A stretch of 64,000 nt of DNA. Source: Arthrobacter oryzae (GTDB taxonomy: Bacteria; Actinomycetota; Actinomycetes; Actinomycetales; Micrococcaceae). Each line of letters begins with the position of its first letter. The first letter of the stretch is position 1. The stretch lies in contig NZ_JAUSSM010000002.1 of assembly GCF_030812315.1 (NCBI RefSeq), forward strand, positions 372,001-436,000, in the 5' to 3' direction. This document shows, in pieces, positions 62,524-64,000 of the stretch. The position numbers were made by a program, and so were the translations under genes. Below the pieces are notes generated by a model. The model worked only from the letters and a program-made list of their open reading frames with translations, made no database searches and had not been told where the DNA came from.

Positions 62524-62901
62524 GGTGCCGGCCTGCGGGCCTCTGGTCCCCTCCAGTTAGGAAATGTGTCTCTCCACCTGGTCAGTTCGCCTTCGCTGCT
62601 TTCAGCGTCGGGCTCCGTGCCGGGCCGAGTCCTTATATCTTACGCCAGTGCGCCGTGCGGGGGCCGCGGAGCACGGCAGTCCGGCGTTCCGTCCGCGACC
62701 CTTTCGTTGCAGGTTCCCGTAATTAGGTATCAACTTCGTATCGGCCTCATATCGTTCCCGTTGCAGTTCGGCTGACCGTCCGCAAACGCCGCTGGGGCCC
62801 GGGGACTCCGTGTAATGCTGGAATCCAATGCAGCTGCGACACAAAGCAGACTGCGGCACACACACGATTACACGGACAGGGCGGAGGAACCCGGAAACAC
62901 T
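62524..62901. other. divergent intergenic region between phoH and the GerMN lipoprotein gene
   Basis: This 378-bp gap must contain the promoters for the phoH operon and the lipoprotein gene. A TAAGAT at 62637-62642 (minus) is a possible phoH -10, but I see no firm -35. A GGAGG at 62883 belongs to the lipoprotein gene. No gene or RNA structure was recognised. Confidence 0.45.
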
Positions 62902-63864
62902 ATGGAGACCTGGAATCCACGACGCCGGAGGACAGCGGGAGGCAGTCGGACACGTTCCGCAGCCCTCTTGTTCGTGCTGCCCGCCGCCATGGTGCTCTCC
63001 GCCTGTGTGGCCACTCCGCAGCCCTCCGCAACAACCGCGGTCAGCACGCCACAGTCCATGACCGGATCCGCCACCGCCGGAGTTCCGAGCACGAGCGCAC
63101 CGCTGGAAACCACGCAGGCTTCGAACAAGGCGCCTGTGTACTGGATCGGCCGCAGCAACGAAAACGTATTCCTCTACCGTGAATTCCGGGACGTCGCCGA
63201 GCAGGAAAACCCTGTTACCCGGGCGTTGCGTTCGATGATGTCCCAGAAGCCGCTGGATCCGGATTTCTTCACTCCGTGGCAGAACCCGAAGAAGCTTGCC
63301 ACCTCAATCTCCGGCAAGAACGTCATCACGGTGGATGTCTCACCGGATGCCTTCAACAGCAACCTCGACGAGGACATGGCCAAGCGGGCCATTCAGCAGC
63401 TGGTCTACACAGCGACCGCCGCCGGTGCCAGCTCGGGGCTGGTGGACTCCGGCCAGCAGATCCAGGTGGTGATCCTGGTCGACGGACACACGGATTACCT
63501 CGCGTTCAACCACGTCAGGCTTGGTTCGCCCACGCCCCGCGGCGCAGGCATGGTGGCCCCGGTCTGGATCATCGATCCCCAGGAAGGCGTGGGCGTTGCT
63601 GACGGCAGCGTGAAAATCAGCGGACGGAGCACGCTCCCGGGGGGCAAGCTCCGGTGGAAGATCCTGAAAGTTGAAAACAGCAGCGACAAGGCGGCGTACC
63701 TGAGCGGCGACGTCACCGCCTCGGCAGAGGCGGCGCAGTCCGGGCTGTTTTCCCTGAACGTCAACCTCGCACCGGGAAACTACGAGGTCCGCGTCTCCCA
63801 GATCGACCCCGGGACGCCCGATCGTGAAATGAACGTGGACACCCGCGGCTTCATTGTTGAATAA
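62902..63864 (+). CDS. GerMN-domain lipoprotein with Gmad2 domain
   Basis: This 320-aa protein has a lipoprotein signal (FVLPAAMVLSAC), a Ser/Thr-rich linker to about residue 75, a GerMN domain (VYWIGRSNENVFLYREFRDVAEQENPVTRALRSMM... with AGASSGLVDSGQQIQVVILV), and a C-terminal Gmad2 immunoglobulin-like domain (GVADGSVKISGRSTLPGGKLRWKILK). Similar proteins are widespread in non-sporulating actinobacteria and may work in the cell envelope. I chose ATG at 62902, with GGAA 5 nt upstream. Confidence 0.88.
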   Translation: METWNPRRRRTAGGSRTRSAALLFVLPAAMVLSACVATPQPSATTAVSTPQSMTGSATAGVPSTSAPLETTQASNKAPVYWIGRSNENVFLYREFRDVAEQENPVTRALRSMMSQKPLDPDFFTPWQNPKKLATSISGKNVITVDVSPDAFNSNLDEDMAKRAIQQLVYTATAAGASSGLVDSGQQIQVVILVDGHTDYLAFNHVRLGSPTPRGAGMVAPVWIIDPQEGVGVADGSVKISGRSTLPGGKLRWKILKVENSSDKAAYLSGDVTASAEAAQSGLFSLNVNLAPGNYEVRVSQIDPGTPDREMNVDTRGFIVE

Positions 63865-63907
63865 CGGCTGACCGCCTCAGCGCAATAGCTCTGGGACAGC
63901 GGACGGC

Positions 63908-64000
63908 CTACCAGCGCCCGAGGATGTCGCTGGCGAGCACCGTAGCGGCGGGTCCCGCCGTGGATGACCGGAGTACGTGATGGCCGAGCAGCGCCGTCAC
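63908..64000 (-). CDS. rsmE: 16S rRNA (uracil1498-N3)-methyltransferase, C-terminal end
   Basis: Only the last 30 codons are visible before the window edge. The sequence LLGHHVLRSSTAGPAATVLASDILGRW matches the C-terminus of RsmE (usually LG-x-x-VLR-x-x-TA-G-x-x-A...-x-G-RW). It lies upstream of phoH, as in many actinobacteria, but with a + strand gene in between. Confidence 0.8.
   Translation of the reverse strand: MTALLGHHVLRSSTAGPAATVLASDILGRW

Overview
The window is high-GC DNA with dense, mostly single-direction gene blocks, GTG/TTG starts and many 4-bp start/stop overlaps. Three features point to an actinobacterium of the Micrococcaceae, most likely Arthrobacter or Pseudarthrobacter: the QcrCAB/CtaCDEF respiratory genes with subunit IV (CtaF), the Eis-type acetyltransferase, and the polA-rpsA and rsmE-phoH-ybeY-CNNM-era neighbourhoods. 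The genus is inferred from gene content and order; no database search was possible. I see no rRNA, tRNA, CRISPR array, insertion sequence or prophage.

Layout. 1-9.4 kb: rpsA (cut by the window edge), an Eis-like acetyltransferase, a GyrI-like protein, polA with a tightly divergent thioesterase, a DHFR-like reductase, and an unknown lipoprotein/membrane-protein pair. 9.6-18.7 kb: a PiT phosphate transporter with a small membrane partner, a HAD-like protein, a universal stress protein, a VOC protein, a YciO/Sua5-like protein, a stand-alone LigD-type polymerase, an amylosucrase and an alpha/beta hydrolase. 18.7-34 kb: EF-G2, then an accessory stretch of single genes. These include a PadR regulator with a 34-bp operator, small lipoproteins and membrane proteins, VOC proteins, proline iminopeptidase, HrpB helicase, and a copper-type metallochaperone behind a textbook CsoR operator. 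34-45 kb: trpD, then ctaE-qcrCAB (+) facing ctaF-ctaD-ctaC (-). A DasR-like GntR regulator and an HPr gene lie between the two blocks and share an intergenic dre-like site. 45-54.8 kb: erpA, an M20 dipeptidase, a DUF3043 protein, pyrD, two tandem paralogous hydrolases, uppS, recO, and leuA with a leucine-rich leader peptide. 54.9-64 kb: an M13 peptidase, an LCP cell-wall enzyme, the era-CNNM-ybeY-phoH operon, a GerMN-domain lipoprotein, and the 3' end of rsmE.

Functional picture. Most of the window is housekeeping: translation (rpsA, EF-G2, era, ybeY, rsmE), DNA repair and replication (polA, recO, LigD-Pol, HrpB), the cytochrome bcc-aa3 respiratory chain, Fe-S insertion, leucine, tryptophan and pyrimidine synthesis, and the cell envelope (uppS, LCP). 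The most informative non-coding signals are a recurrent promoter signature in which a TANNNT -10 box lies 5-7 nt before the start codon (leaderless mRNA), the leuA attenuator, and three regulator/operator pairs (PadR, CsoR-type, DasR-type). Perfect bidirectional terminators close the respiratory blocks. I did not find a convincing new multi-gene system. The best candidates for new biology are the PadR module with its downstream 50-aa protein, the nucleophile-less HAD-like protein, the lone Cys-rich copper protein and the unknown membrane/lipoprotein pair.
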